Under the pieces are notes generated by a model. That model ran no database searches, was not told where the DNA came from, and saw nothing but the letters and a program-made list of their open reading frames with translations. This document shows, piece after piece, positions 6,346-6,678 of a stretch of 6,678 nt of DNA. The DNA comes from an uncultured Clostridia bacterium (GTDB lineage: Bacteria; Bacillota; Clostridia; Christensenellales; Borkfalkiaceae). The DNA lies in NCBI GenBank assembly GCA_934249265.1, contig CAKQKQ010000090.1, forward strand, positions 1 through 6,678. The letters are read 5' to 3'. A program made the translations under genes and the position numbers. The stretch's first letter is position 1. The number at the start of each line of letters is the position of its first letter.

Positions 6346-6678
6346 TTAGTCTTTATTTTCTGCGGTTTCTTCTTTAACTTCTTCCTCGGTTTTGGTATTT
6401 TCTACCTCGGCAGCAGTTTCTTCAACCTTTTTATCTTCTTTCTTCTTTGAAGAAATTTGATAAATCGCGCTTTTATCGAATTTGATAAACGAACCGTGGT
6501 TGCCCTTGCCCGTTTCAAGCACGAAAGTGTTTTCTTCGGGGTTTACGTCCACAACTATACCGCAAATAAGACCGATGGTCTTTACTCTGTCGCCGACTTT
6601 AAGCGAGTCGAGTTTTTCTTGAATTTCTTTTAGTTGTTTCTTCTTTTGTCTGTTGCATACAACGAGCATAACGATAAA
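6346..6678 (-). CDS. yajC: Preprotein translocase accessory subunit YajC, C-terminal part (5' end beyond window)
   Basis: YajC is a small single-helix membrane protein that associates with SecDF. The frame is open to the right edge and the visible part is 110 residues. It starts inside the membrane helix (FIVMLVVCN) and continues with RQKKKQLKEIQEKLDSLKVG (10-29), DRVKTIG (30-36) and a short beta-rich part ending at FIKFDKSAIYQI, as in the family. It ends in a long charged tail rich in Glu and Lys, of a kind common in clostridial YajC. The Met encoded at 6669 falls inside the helix and is unlikely to be the true start. The usual RPQ after the helix reads CNRQ here. The gene precedes the TIGR04086-type gene with a 59-base gap containing a terminator-like hairpin. 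Confidence 0.9.
   Translation of the reverse strand, partial: FIVMLVVCNRQKKKQLKEIQEKLDSLKVGDRVKTIGLICGIVVDVNPEENTFVLETGKGNHGSFIKFDKSAIYQISSKKKEDKKVEETAAEVENTKTEEEVKEETAENKD

Noticed and set aside
6667..6669. ATG at 6669 as the start of yajC
   Set aside because: It lies inside the membrane helix, the frame stays open to the window edge, and starting there would remove most of the single membrane anchor of YajC.

Overview
The window looks like chromosomal housekeeping DNA from a low-GC Bacillota, most likely an uncultured member of the class Clostridia. The evidence is the gene order yajC, small TIGR04086-type membrane protein, secD, secF, recJ, rel, together with strong AGGAGG-type ribosome binding sites, sigma-A-type promoters and separate secD and secF genes. 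Genus or family cannot be read from the sequence. Every supported gene is on the minus strand, so the transcription order runs from high to low coordinates. There is no sign of phage, plasmid, transposon, CRISPR array, tRNA or rRNA.

Layout in transcription order. First is the 3' part of yajC (its N-terminus lies beyond the right edge), followed by a hairpin and T-run that also contains the ribosome binding site of the next gene. That gene encodes a four-helix membrane protein (5909-6286). A gene-poor stretch of about 510 bases follows (5396-5908). It holds a nested inverted repeat or terminator-like structure and then a near-consensus promoter. Next come secD and secF, which overlap by 8 bases and end at a strong intrinsic terminator (3055-3084). 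A second gap of about 310 bases carries repeats and a recJ promoter. recJ follows, and 9 bases after its stop starts rel, the (p)ppGpp synthetase/hydrolase, which is cut by the left edge after 163 residues.

Function. YajC, SecD and SecF are accessory parts of the Sec protein export machinery: SecDF uses the proton gradient to help pull preproteins across the membrane, and YajC associates with it. RecJ is a 5'-3' single-strand DNA exonuclease used in repair. Rel sets the alarmone level of the stringent response. The neighbourhood of export, repair and alarmone genes is an old conserved Bacillota arrangement, seen for example in Bacillus subtilis, and does not imply one pathway.

No clearly new system is visible. 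The points most worth checking are an alanine in SecF where the proton-relay aspartate is expected, the terminator/ribosome-binding-site overlap after yajC, the nested inverted repeat where related genomes often carry the SCIFF peptide genes, the missing apt between recJ and rel, and a repeat cluster upstream of recJ.
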